Source: Reyranella sp. (GTDB lineage Bacteria > Pseudomonadota > Alphaproteobacteria > Reyranellales > Reyranellaceae). Taken from it: 64,000 bases of DNA. The stretch spans positions 1 through 64,000 of the forward strand of contig NZ_JAUSBN010000049.1 of assembly GCF_030651995.1 (NCBI RefSeq). The letters run 5' to 3'. The translations under genes were made by a program, and so were the position numbers. Under the pieces are notes generated by a model. The model did no database searches. It was given only the letters and a program-made list of their open reading frames with translations, and had not been told where the DNA came from. Positions 33,208-42,284 of the stretch are shown piece by piece; within the stretch, counting starts at the first letter, position 1; each line of letters begins with the position of its first letter.

Positions 33208-34196
33208 TTGAGCGTTGCGGTTATGACCCAGCGAGAAGCCTTGCTGTCGGTCACCGTCTCCTTGAGTTTGGGAATATTGATGCCCATGGAGTAGCCGCCG
33301 GTCACGCCGTCCAGCGTCGGCGGCGCCACGCTTCCGTCGTTCGCCATGCCCAGCGACGTAATCGGCTGGTCCCCCCAGCTCCAGAAAGCCAGCCTGGTGC
33401 CGTCGTTTCCGACGACAGGCACGATGTGTCGACCGATCTTGGGGGAGCTCGAAATGAAGTTGAGGCCATCGACGAAATAGGACATGGGCGCGACGAGCAG
33501 GATGTCCTGTTCCGAGGATGGCGCGATCAGCGCCTGCACGTCGGCATCCGTGTCGGAAGGGTTGATCTTGGTCGGCGTCACCGATGAGTAGAGGCCGCTG
33601 GCCAGCATCAGGTTCTTGGTGGGCGTGAGGTCGTCGATGGGTGGGGCGGCCCTCGAATCGTCGATCGGGCCGTCGAATTCGATGAAGCCGTTCATCTCGC
33701 GGCTGCAAAGCCCTGCCATCAGCATGAAATCGACGGGCTGCGCGTAGTGGGCCTTGCCGTTGGGCGGCTTCTTGCTCAACTCCCGACGCAGATATCGCGC
33801 GACATCGAAGTCGCGCAGGTCGGAGGAGACTTCGCCGGTGATCCTGCCGAGACCGATTTTGCCGGTATTGTAGAGTTTGAGCGCGTAGTCGACGACGTCG
33901 GACGGGGCGCGTCGCATCAGGCACATCAGTACGGATGCGTAGGTGCACCAGGGGTAGCCGCTCTGGGCCAGCTTGTACGGCGCTTCGACAAGCACTTTCA
34001 GGCGTGCGGCGAAGGCGTCGGGTTCCATGTGCCATTCCTTCTTCGCCGACGGCGACTGGAGCCAGGCGTCGATTGTATCGATCGCGCTGGACCTGCTTCC
34101 GCTTTCCAGAAGACGCCTCCTCCGTGCCTCCAGCGTTTCTGCGGGCACCTGGCCGGGAAGGTTCAGCAGGGCGATGATCACGTGCATCGTCGTCAT
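33198..34196 (-). CDS. Hypothetical protein; possible papain-like cysteine peptidase-type fold
   Basis: 332 aa; GYPWCTYASVLMCLMRR candidate nucleophile, later GRHIVPVVGNDGTRLAFWSWGDQ; starts 4 nt after the stop of the upstream gene. Confidence 0.6.
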   Translation of the reverse strand: MTTMHVIIALLNLPGQVPAETLEARRRRLLESGSRSSAIDTIDAWLQSPSAKKEWHMEPDAFAARLKVLVEAPYKLAQSGYPWCTYASVLMCLMRRAPSDVVDYALKLYNTGKIGLGRITGEVSSDLRDFDVARYLRRELSKKPPNGKAHYAQPVDFMLMAGLCSREMNGFIEFDGPIDDSRAAPPIDDLTPTKNLMLASGLYSSVTPTKINPSDTDADVQALIAPSSEQDILLVAPMSYFVDGLNFISSSPKIGRHIVPVVGNDGTRLAFWSWGDQPITSLGMANDGSVAPPTLDGVTGGYSMGINIPKLKETVTDSKASRWVITATLKPA

Positions 34197-34200
34197 GGCG

Positions 34201-37200
34201 CTACACTCCCGGCTTCGGCGTGATGGGCCGCACGATGGCGGGCGGACGCTTCAGCTTCACGGCAGGGGGAAGGGCCGCCATCAGTGTGGCCCGCTTCTTC
34301 AGGCCGCGGTCGACGATCGCCTTCTTCTGCGCCGCCACCATCTTCAGCCGATCCTTCTTCGGAGGAAGGGCGAACTTGCCGGCGATTTTCTGGGGCGTCA
34401 GATCGCGAATGTTGCGCGGGTTCTTCCGCGGCAGGCGGCTTTCCCCCGGTTTCGGCTTGGCCGGTCGCGCGGCTGCGCCTTCGACGAAGAACGCGCAGGA
34501 TGCTTCGACACGTTGCCCTCCAGCGGGCGTGATCGACACGATCAGCGTGTTGATACCCTCTTCGAGCCCGGCGCCGGGGACCGTGCAGGACAGAACGATG
34601 CCGAGCGGGGAGAGTACTGTGAGCCGGTCGATCTGGGTCACGGTGATTGGCGAGCCGAAGCGCCGTTCGCCGCGCCGTGCTGGCGGCATCGGCGACTTGG
34701 CCTGCTTCGGCGCGGCCGACCGTAAACGCGCCGCTCCCGGGCCGGCCGCAGCAAGAGCGGCCAGCCGGTTGACGCGAACCGTGGCCAGGGCGTCGGCCCC
34801 GGACGTGGTGAGCGGAAACTTGTCGTTCTTGCGCGACTGGCCCTTCACCAAGCTCGCGTCAAGCGCACGCAGTCCGCCACGCGGCGTGCCCTTCGCGCCG
34901 ACCTTGTCCAGCTTCGACGCCGCCCAGTGCGGGCGCAGTGCCAGGTCTGCGCGCGGATCGAACCGGTTTGCCTTGCTGGCGACGTTGGAAGTGGCCTCCG
35001 GCGCCGGTCCCAGTTCGGCAACGGAGAAGGACGTCAGCGGCAGCTCCCGGCCATTGAGGAAGACGTGGACCGAATCGGGGCGGTCGTCCTCGTCCAGCAC
35101 GGCCTCGCGCGACAGGCCCTGGACTTCGATCCGAATGCGCACCTCGCCATTGGCCGCTGCACCGGGCGTCGGCGAGAGGATCCGGACGCCGCGCGGCGCC
35201 GCCTCGAGAGCCGTCCGTTGTCGCCTGAGACGCTCGCTCTCTGCGCCGACATGCGCCCGCTCGGCTTCCACTTCCTGAAGCCGAACTTCCTTGGTGAAGG
35301 CCGAGGACAGCGACCGGGCGGCATCGCGGACGGCATCCTCGAAGGCGTCGAGGTCGCGCACCGCTCGTCGCAGACCATCGACGATGGCTTCCACGGGAAC
35401 GTCGACGCGGCCCAAGGAGATACGGTAGCGCACGCCCAGAAGATCAACGTCGAAGGCGACTCGAATGTGCGGATCCCGGCCGAGATTGTCGTAGATCGCG
35501 TCGGTAAGCCGGTTGATCACCAGGTTGCCGATCTGCTGTGCAAGATCGCGATCGGGATCGAGTTCGCGGACGTCGTCCATGATCGAGTCGACTTCTTCCG
35601 CCAGTCCGCCCACGATATCGAGTACGCCGTCGATTACGTCGTTGTCGAGCGCTTGCTCGACGGCATCGCGCGCCATGCCCCGCATGGCGCGCCTCAAGTC
35701 GGGTGGTGCGAGCGTGCGATAGACGTGATTGTCGCTCAGCACCGCGAGTGCCTGGTCGACGATTTCGGCCGCCAGCTTTGACTTGAACTTGCGGCGCCCC
35801 GAGCGTGTCGCCAGCGGTGTAAGCGCGCCCAGCAGGCTTTCGGCCGCTTGGTCGAACTGTTCGGCGACCTCCCGGGCGAGCCGCTCGATATCGGCGAGGA
35901 GCTGGCCGAGTTGCCGTTGCATGCCTTCGAGCGCCTGCTGCGCATCGTCGACCCATTGCTCCACCTGGCGTTGCGCGGTCTCCAGCACTTCTGCCAGCTC
36001 TTCCAGGATCTTGGTGCCGATCAGTTCGATCAACTTCGCGACGAATTGCAGGAAGCGTTCGCCGCCGATCGCCGCCAGCTCGGCCGCCAACGCCATCATG
36101 GCGTCGTTGTTGGGGATGAAGGCGCCGTCGCCGAGTTCCTGCAGGAAGCCGGCGCCGGCCGTGCTCGGCAGAGGATCGATGACCTCGTACATCAAGGACC
36201 GGATCTTCGACCTTTGGGCCTCGTCGAGCGGCCCCAAGACATCGGCGCCGATGCGCAACGCGTCGGCTGTCAGTTCGGCGATCTCGCTCACCGGCACCGG
36301 CAGATTGGCGGCCTTCGACAGTTGCTTCACGATGCCGTTCGGAGCGTCGACGCTATCGGCGAGGCCGTTGAGGATGCCGTGCATCTGCGCCTGCGCCGTG
36401 GCCAGCATGATATCGGTCGTGACGACGAGGCTGCGGCCGACCAGCTTCATCAGCACGCCGGAGAGGGCCTCCTTCAGCGCTTCGTGGTCGGCGCCGCGCC
36501 GCGACCAGTCGAGGACGACGCCGAACACCGTTTCCAGCGTAAAGTCGGCCGTCGGCAGGAAGACTTCGTCGAAATAGCTTCTGAGGTCGGGACGCGATGC
36601 CAGCCGATTGCGCAGGACCGGCGCCAGCTCGTCGTGGATATGCTCGGACATGAACGTCCGCAGCCCGTCGGCGATTGCCGCGAGGGTTGCCTGCGCATCG
36701 GGCTGACCGGAGCCGCTGGCGATGACGCTGCCGATGTTGCGCAGGATCGTGCGTCCGACATCGTTGGCCGCGGACCCGAGCGGGCCGGTCATGGCCGTCA
36801 GGAAGCGATCCACTCCGGGCTGGTGCTGCCGCAGGAAGTCGAGCGCGGCGTCGGCGGCGAGGAATTCGACGATGTGATCGAGCTTGAGCGCGCCGGCGGC
36901 GGGCGGCGACGGCAGCGAGCTGCGAATGTGATCGCGCACCAGCGTCGGCGGCTGTGTCGTCAGGTTGCCGGAGAAGGCGGCTTTGGCCTGTCGCGGCGGC
37001 TGGCCGATGACGCTCAGGCGGGCATCGGCGCGGACCACCCGGCGATTGGCAACCAGTGCGAGCTGCGCCGCCGACCACAGGACGGAGATCAAGCGCTGCG
37101 TCTGGGCGTCGACCGTGCCGCCCAGCGCGGCGGCAGTCAGGTCGACCAGACGGGCGACCAGGGTGTTCCAGTAGGTTTCGTTTGCAGGCGTGCCCTCGAA

Positions 37201-38226
37201 CGGTTCTGCGGGAAATGCCTGCAGGTGGCTCGCGAGGGAGCGCCGCGCCGACAGGGTCCGATCCCACTGGGTCTGCGAGAGGGTCGCCACCCAGGTTCGG
37301 AGCGTGGCTTCAAGCGCCAAGAAGCCGGCGTCCGTCAGGCCTTTCAGCAGGAAGCGCTGACCTTCCTCCAGGGCGACCTGGGCGCAACGCAGGGCGACAT
37401 CCTGAGCGCCCGATGCCGTTGCCGCGGGCGCATTCAGGGCAAGGTACTCACCCAGCTCGTAGGAGGTACGGAGCACCGTCTTGAAGAGGGGTCGGGCTGC
37501 GTCGAGCAATATCCGCGGCGCAACGCTGTCGGAGGGCAGGTTGTCCTTGAGTTCGTCGCATGCCTTTTCGACCAGAACGTCGACCGAGCGGGCGACGAAC
37601 CGGCTGAAGTCGTCGATCTCCATTGCGGCGAACACGCGGAAGCCGGCGCCGGCCTTCAGCCCGACACCTGCCCCGGCCACGATGTTGAAGCCGGGTTTGA
37701 GGTTCTTCGTGGGCTGGGCGATGGCGGTGCCGGTGACGACCAGCTGCGCATAGGCCTGCGCGGTCAGGGCGGCCTTGGCGTAGACGCCGGCCTTGATGTT
37801 GACTTCCGACAGGAACACCCGCAGCAGCTCTATCGGCAGACCGCGCATCTGCTGGTCCCGTTCGGCCAGCTCCAGGAAGTCGCCGATCTTCAGGCCGAGG
37901 CCGACCTGAACCGCGGCCGCCAGTTCGGCGATCGCCTGCAGGCGGACGGCGAAGCCGATCTCGCCGAACAGGTTCATCGGCACTTGGATCTGGGCCGCCA
38001 CCGACGCGGCCGCGCTCGCCTGGCCCGACAGTTCGGCACTCAGGAATTTGCCGACTCCGGCATCGACGTTGGCGAGCGCGGAGATGCCGAGGTCGAAATT
38101 GATGCCACGCGCGATCTGCGCGCCCGCGGCGATGGTGACCTGGGCATTGCCGCCGGCCTGCGCCCAATCGGTGGCGACCGTGCCGCCCGCGGCAAACACG
38201 TCCTGGTCCAGTCGTACTGTCGGCAT
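34201..38226 (-). CDS. Large hypothetical protein (1341 aa), unknown family
   Basis: Single uninterrupted ORF; Ala/Gly-rich N-terminus, long helical centre (LAEVLETAQRQVEQWVDDAQQALEGMQRQLGQLLADIERLAREVAEQFDQAAESLLG), Ig-like segments (GVRILSPTPGAAANGEVRIRIEVQG), Lys/Pro-rich C-terminus. Confidence 0.7.
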   Translation of the reverse strand: MPTVRLDQDVFAAGGTVATDWAQAGGNAQVTIAAGAQIARGINFDLGISALANVDAGVGKFLSAELSGQASAAASVAAQIQVPMNLFGEIGFAVRLQAIAELAAAVQVGLGLKIGDFLELAERDQQMRGLPIELLRVFLSEVNIKAGVYAKAALTAQAYAQLVVTGTAIAQPTKNLKPGFNIVAGAGVGLKAGAGFRVFAAMEIDDFSRFVARSVDVLVEKACDELKDNLPSDSVAPRILLDAARPLFKTVLRTSYELGEYLALNAPAATASGAQDVALRCAQVALEEGQRFLLKGLTDAGFLALEATLRTWVATLSQTQWDRTLSARRSLASHLQAFPAEPFEGTPANETYWNTLVARLVDLTAAALGGTVDAQTQRLISVLWSAAQLALVANRRVVRADARLSVIGQPPRQAKAAFSGNLTTQPPTLVRDHIRSSLPSPPAAGALKLDHIVEFLAADAALDFLRQHQPGVDRFLTAMTGPLGSAANDVGRTILRNIGSVIASGSGQPDAQATLAAIADGLRTFMSEHIHDELAPVLRNRLASRPDLRSYFDEVFLPTADFTLETVFGVVLDWSRRGADHEALKEALSGVLMKLVGRSLVVTTDIMLATAQAQMHGILNGLADSVDAPNGIVKQLSKAANLPVPVSEIAELTADALRIGADVLGPLDEAQRSKIRSLMYEVIDPLPSTAGAGFLQELGDGAFIPNNDAMMALAAELAAIGGERFLQFVAKLIELIGTKILEELAEVLETAQRQVEQWVDDAQQALEGMQRQLGQLLADIERLAREVAEQFDQAAESLLGALTPLATRSGRRKFKSKLAAEIVDQALAVLSDNHVYRTLAPPDLRRAMRGMARDAVEQALDNDVIDGVLDIVGGLAEEVDSIMDDVRELDPDRDLAQQIGNLVINRLTDAIYDNLGRDPHIRVAFDVDLLGVRYRISLGRVDVPVEAIVDGLRRAVRDLDAFEDAVRDAARSLSSAFTKEVRLQEVEAERAHVGAESERLRRQRTALEAAPRGVRILSPTPGAAANGEVRIRIEVQGLSREAVLDEDDRPDSVHVFLNGRELPLTSFSVAELGPAPEATSNVASKANRFDPRADLALRPHWAASKLDKVGAKGTPRGGLRALDASLVKGQSRKNDKFPLTTSGADALATVRVNRLAALAAAGPGAARLRSAAPKQAKSPMPPARRGERRFGSPITVTQIDRLTVLSPLGIVLSCTVPGAGLEEGINTLIVSITPAGGQRVEASCAFFVEGAAARPAKPKPGESRLPRKNPRNIRDLTPQKIAGKFALPPKKDRLKMVAAQKKAIVDRGLKKRATLMAALPPAVKLKRPPAIVRPITPKPGV

Positions 38227-38294
38227 CGTTCGCGCTCCCCCGCCCGCGGCACCAGCGTCGAGCGCGGCACACGCGTGAGGTTAGCGCCTCCCGA

Positions 38295-38444
38295 TCACAG
38301 GCAATAGGCCGCGATCAGGTCCACGAGATATGCGGGACCGTTCAGCCCCCACAGAACGAACGACAGGATCGTCGCGGCCACGACCAGGCTGGCCAGCCCC
38401 CACAGCAGCACGGGACGCCAGCTGATGGTCGGGCTGGGCGTCAT
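38295..38444 (-). CDS. Small 49-aa single-TM protein
   Basis: MTPSPTISWRPVLLWGLASLVVAATILSFVLWGLNGPAYLVDLIAAYCL; ATGA overlap with the MFS gene stop. Confidence 0.55.
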   Translation of the reverse strand: MTPSPTISWRPVLLWGLASLVVAATILSFVLWGLNGPAYLVDLIAAYCL

Positions 38445-39688
38445 GCCGGCTGCGGGATCGAGGTCGGGCGGATCAGGCGCTCCTCGACGATCGGGTAGTG
38501 CAGCGCCGCCGAGACGAGACCGAGGGCGATGGAGATCCACCACATCATGTCGTAGTTGCCCTGCAGGTCGAACAGGCGCCCGCCGCCCCAGCCGCCGAAG
38601 AAGCTGCCGACCTGGTGGCCGAAGAAGACGATGCCGTTCAGCATGGTGACGTGCACCGGCCCGAAGATGTAGCCGACCAGCGAGGTGGTGAGCGGCACCG
38701 TGCCCAGCCACAGGAAGCCCAGTGCCGCGGCAAAGATCAGCACCGAGGCGGCCGACAGCGGCGCGATCACGAAGCCCAGGAAGACCAGCGAGCGCAGCAG
38801 GTAGAGCGTCGACAGCAGGTTCTTGCGCTTGAACCGGTTGCCCATCGAGCTCCACAGGATGGCGCCGGCGATGTTGAACAGGCCGACCATGCCGATCGCC
38901 CAGCCGCCGAGTTCGGCCGGCGACAGGTCGATCCCGAACAGCGACAGGCCGATCCCCTTGTCGGAGATGTAGGCCGGCAGGTGGCCGCCGACGAAGGCGA
39001 CATGGAAGCCGCAGACGAAGTAGCCGACCACCAGCAGCACGAAGCTGCGCTGCGCGAAGGCCTCGGAGAGCGCCGCGCCGGTGGTCTGGTTGCCGCCGCT
39101 GCCGCGCCTGGAGGCCGCGATCTCCTTGCGGTCGTTGAGGCCGAGCGGCAGCACGATCATGACCAGGGCGAGGAGGGTCAGGGCCCACATGGTCGGCCGC
39201 CAGTCGCCGAAATAGTTCTGCAGCACGGCCGCCAGCGGCACGATGAAGAACTGGCCGAACGAGCCGCCGGCCGAGCAGATTCCCACCGCCAGCGCCTGCT
39301 TCGCGGGCGGCGCCACGCGCAGGATGACGCCCAATACCGGCCCGAAAGTCGCCGCCGACAGGCCGATGCCGACCAGCACATTGCCCACGATCAGCATGAA
39401 GCCGTCATGCATGGTGGCGGTGACGACCATGCCCAGGACGTAGATCGCGCCGCCGCCGGCGATGGTCGGTGCGGAGCCGAAGCGGTCGGCCAACCGGCCC
39501 GAGAACGGCGCGATGACGCCCATCAGCAGCATCGACAGGGCCGTGCCGAAGGAGAAGAGTTCACGGCCGACATTCAGCTCGGCGGAGATCGGCTTCAGGA
39601 AGATGCCGAAGCTCTGGCGCACGCCGAGACCGATGGTGAGGACGAGGAAGCCGCACCAGACGGCGGTCCAGTAGGAACGTTGGGTCAT
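38441..39688 (-). CDS. MFS transporter
   Basis: 12-TM-like pattern; FSGRLADRFGSAPTIAGGGAIYVLGMVV. Confidence 0.9.
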   Translation of the reverse strand: MTQRSYWTAVWCGFLVLTIGLGVRQSFGIFLKPISAELNVGRELFSFGTALSMLLMGVIAPFSGRLADRFGSAPTIAGGGAIYVLGMVVTATMHDGFMLIVGNVLVGIGLSAATFGPVLGVILRVAPPAKQALAVGICSAGGSFGQFFIVPLAAVLQNYFGDWRPTMWALTLLALVMIVLPLGLNDRKEIAASRRGSGGNQTTGAALSEAFAQRSFVLLVVGYFVCGFHVAFVGGHLPAYISDKGIGLSLFGIDLSPAELGGWAIGMVGLFNIAGAILWSSMGNRFKRKNLLSTLYLLRSLVFLGFVIAPLSAASVLIFAAALGFLWLGTVPLTTSLVGYIFGPVHVTMLNGIVFFGHQVGSFFGGWGGGRLFDLQGNYDMMWWISIALGLVSAALHYPIVEERLIRPTSIPQPA

Positions 39689-39758
39689 GGCGGCAAACTG
39701 AGGCGGCCTGCCCGAACTGGCAAGATATCCTGTCTTATGGTTTCCATAGAATTACTTC

Positions 39759-41318
39759 ATGCCGTCCCAAGGTTCGATGTGGCAGAAGATATCCATGGCG
39801 CGACGGCGGTTCCTGGGCGGCTTGGCAGCATTCCTGGTGGCTTTGGCAGGAAGCGCCGAGGCGGCGCCGCGACTGGAGCGCGAGCGCTGCACCTTCAAAC
39901 CGCCGCGCGGCGACAGGGTCGAATGCTATGTCCTGACGGTGCTGGAGAACCGCGACCAGCCGCAGGGCCGCGAGATCAAGCTGAAGGTGGCGATCCTCAA
40001 GGCCAAGCGGACCGCCGGCGTCGAGCCGATGATCTACCTCTCGGGCGGCCCCGGCGACGCGCCTCTGGTCGCCTCGACGCCGGGTGCGGACGCGCTCAGC
40101 GAGGGCGACTGGTGGAACGAGACGGCCGCCATCCGCCGTCGCCGCGACGTCGTCATCCTGAGCCAGCGCGGGGCCGGCGGGTCGACACCCAATCTCGACT
40201 GTTTCGACACGCGCGCCTCGGACCCGGCCAAGGCCCGCCGCCGCGCCGTGACCGAGCAGCAGGAGCGCGAGATCCTGGCGCGCTGCCGGGCCGGGCTGGA
40301 GCGCCGCAAGATCGACCTCGCCATGTACACGACGCCGGCCCTGGCCGACGACGTGGCCGACCTCGCAGCGGCGCTGGGCCAGAGCAAGATCAACATCTAC
40401 GGCGTGTCCTACGGTACCCGCTGGGCGCTCGAGGTGATGCGCCGGCATCCCGACCTGGTGCGTGCGGCGGTCCTCGACGGCGTCTATCCGCCCCAGGTCA
40501 ACGGCGAGCAGAACGAACCGGCCATCGTCCGTCGCGCCTTCGAGCAGCTCTACGCCGACTGCGCCGCCGATGCCGTGTGCCGCGAACGCCATCCGACCCT
40601 GCGCGCCACCCTCGAAGGCCTGATCGAGGCGGCGGAACGGACGCCGCTCGAACTCGCGCTCACCCTGGAGGACGGTCCGCATCCGGTGCAGCTCGATGGC
40701 ACCCAGGTGCTGATGGTGTTGCTGAACATGATGCGCGAGGGCGAGGTCGCCGCGATCCCCGAGACGGTGGCGGCGGCGCAGCGCGGCGACCTGCGGCTGC
40801 TCAAGCTCTATGCCGAGGATCTCGAGACCAACGACGGCGGGCTGCTGGAGGAGAACGCCCAGCAGTTCGACGGGCTCTACAACAGCGTCGAATGCCGCGA
40901 GACCTGGCCCATGGTGGACCGGACGGCCCGGCGCAAGGCGATCGAGAGCAGCGGCGTCTATGGCCTGAACGCCCGGTCGAGCAAGTCGCCGACCTTCTGT
41001 CCGGTCTGGCGGGTCGCGCCCGCGCCGGCCGCGGAACGCCAGCCGGTGAAGGCCGAGGTGCCGACCCTGCTCCTGAGTGGCGGCTATGACTGGCTGACTC
41101 CGCCCGCCTGGGCGCGCCAGGCCGCGAAGACCCTGCCCGCGTCGCGCAACGTCGTGTTCCGGGCCCAGGGCCACGGCGTCGTCGTGCAGGATGCCTGCGC
41201 CGCCCGGCTGCGCGACACCTTCATCGAGGATCCCAACCCCAAGCGCGCGCTGCCCTGCCGCCCCGACAAGGCGCCGAACTTCACCGCCGCCTGGGACCGC
41301 GTACGCAACATGCCGTGA
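39759..41318 (+). CDS. Alpha/beta hydrolase, TAP-like/prolyl aminopeptidase type
   Basis: MIYLSGGPGDAPL, VILSQRGAGGSTP, INIYGVSYGTRWALEVMRRHP, C-terminal LLLSGGYDWLTPPAWA..GHGVV. Confidence 0.85.
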   Translation: MPSQGSMWQKISMARRRFLGGLAAFLVALAGSAEAAPRLERERCTFKPPRGDRVECYVLTVLENRDQPQGREIKLKVAILKAKRTAGVEPMIYLSGGPGDAPLVASTPGADALSEGDWWNETAAIRRRRDVVILSQRGAGGSTPNLDCFDTRASDPAKARRRAVTEQQEREILARCRAGLERRKIDLAMYTTPALADDVADLAAALGQSKINIYGVSYGTRWALEVMRRHPDLVRAAVLDGVYPPQVNGEQNEPAIVRRAFEQLYADCAADAVCRERHPTLRATLEGLIEAAERTPLELALTLEDGPHPVQLDGTQVLMVLLNMMREGEVAAIPETVAAAQRGDLRLLKLYAEDLETNDGGLLEENAQQFDGLYNSVECRETWPMVDRTARRKAIESSGVYGLNARSSKSPTFCPVWRVAPAPAAERQPVKAEVPTLLLSGGYDWLTPPAWARQAAKTLPASRNVVFRAQGHGVVVQDACAARLRDTFIEDPNPKRALPCRPDKAPNFTAAWDRVRNMP

Positions 41319-41328
41319 GGAGAAGTTC

Positions 41329-42264
41329 ATGAATCGTGTACTGGCCCATACCGGCGCGACCTATCCGATCGTGCAGGCGCCGATGGGGTACATCGCGCGC
41401 AGCCAGTTGGCCTCGGCGGTCTCCAATGCCGGCGGCCTCGGCATCATCGAGACCTCGAGCGGCGAGGTCGATGCCTGCCTGGCCGAGATCGCCAGGATGA
41501 AGGAGCTGACGGACAAGCCGTTCGGCGTGAACCTGCCGCTGCTCTTCATCCGCGAACCGCGGGTCGTCGATCTGGTGGCGAAGTCCGGCGTGAAGTTCGT
41601 CACCACCTCGGCAGGCTCGCCGGCCAAGCTGCTGCCGACGCTCAAGGCGGCGGGGCTCGTCGTCTATCACGTCGTGCCCAACCTCTCCTCGGCGCTGAAG
41701 GCGGTCGAGGCCGGCGTCGACGGGTTGATCGTCGAAGGCGGCGAGGGGGGCGGCTTCAAGAATCCCGACGATGTCTCCACGCTGGTCCTGTTGCAGGCGG
41801 TGCGGGAGCGGACCGATGTCCCGATGATCGCGGCCGGCGGCATCTGCGACGGGCGCGGCATGGCGGCGGCTTTCGCGCTCGGCGCCGAAGGCGTCCAGAT
41901 GGGCACGCGATTCGTGAGTTCAGCGGAGAGTCCGGTGCATGCCAACTACAAGCAGGCGATCGTCGATGCCGACGATACCGGCACGATCATGCTCAATCGC
42001 AAGTCGACGCCGTGCGTGCGGGCGCTGAAGACCCAACGCACGGCGGAGATCGAGCGCGAGGGTTCGTTCGACCGCTCGATCCTCGCGTCGGTGAAGGACG
42101 TCTATTTCGGTGGCGACATGGAAGCCTCGCTGGCACTGGCCGGCCAGACCGTCGGCCTGATCCACGAGGTCCTGCCGGTCGCCGAGATCATCCGGCGCAC
42201 GGTCGACGGCTTCCATGCCATCCGCCGCGAGCAGGGAGAGAGGTCCCTGGCGGGCGCGTTCTGA
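41329..42264 (+). CDS. Nitronate monooxygenase / FabK-like FMN protein
   Basis: YPIVQAPMGYIARSQLASAVSNAGGLGIIETSS; VDGLIVEGGEGGGF; AAGGICDGRGMAAAFALGAEGVQMGTRFVSSAESPVH. Confidence 0.9.
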   Translation: MNRVLAHTGATYPIVQAPMGYIARSQLASAVSNAGGLGIIETSSGEVDACLAEIARMKELTDKPFGVNLPLLFIREPRVVDLVAKSGVKFVTTSAGSPAKLLPTLKAAGLVVYHVVPNLSSALKAVEAGVDGLIVEGGEGGGFKNPDDVSTLVLLQAVRERTDVPMIAAGGICDGRGMAAAFALGAEGVQMGTRFVSSAESPVHANYKQAIVDADDTGTIMLNRKSTPCVRALKTQRTAEIEREGSFDRSILASVKDVYFGGDMEASLALAGQTVGLIHEVLPVAEIIRRTVDGFHAIRREQGERSLAGAF

Positions 42265-42284
42265 GGCTCTACTTCAGCAGCCCT

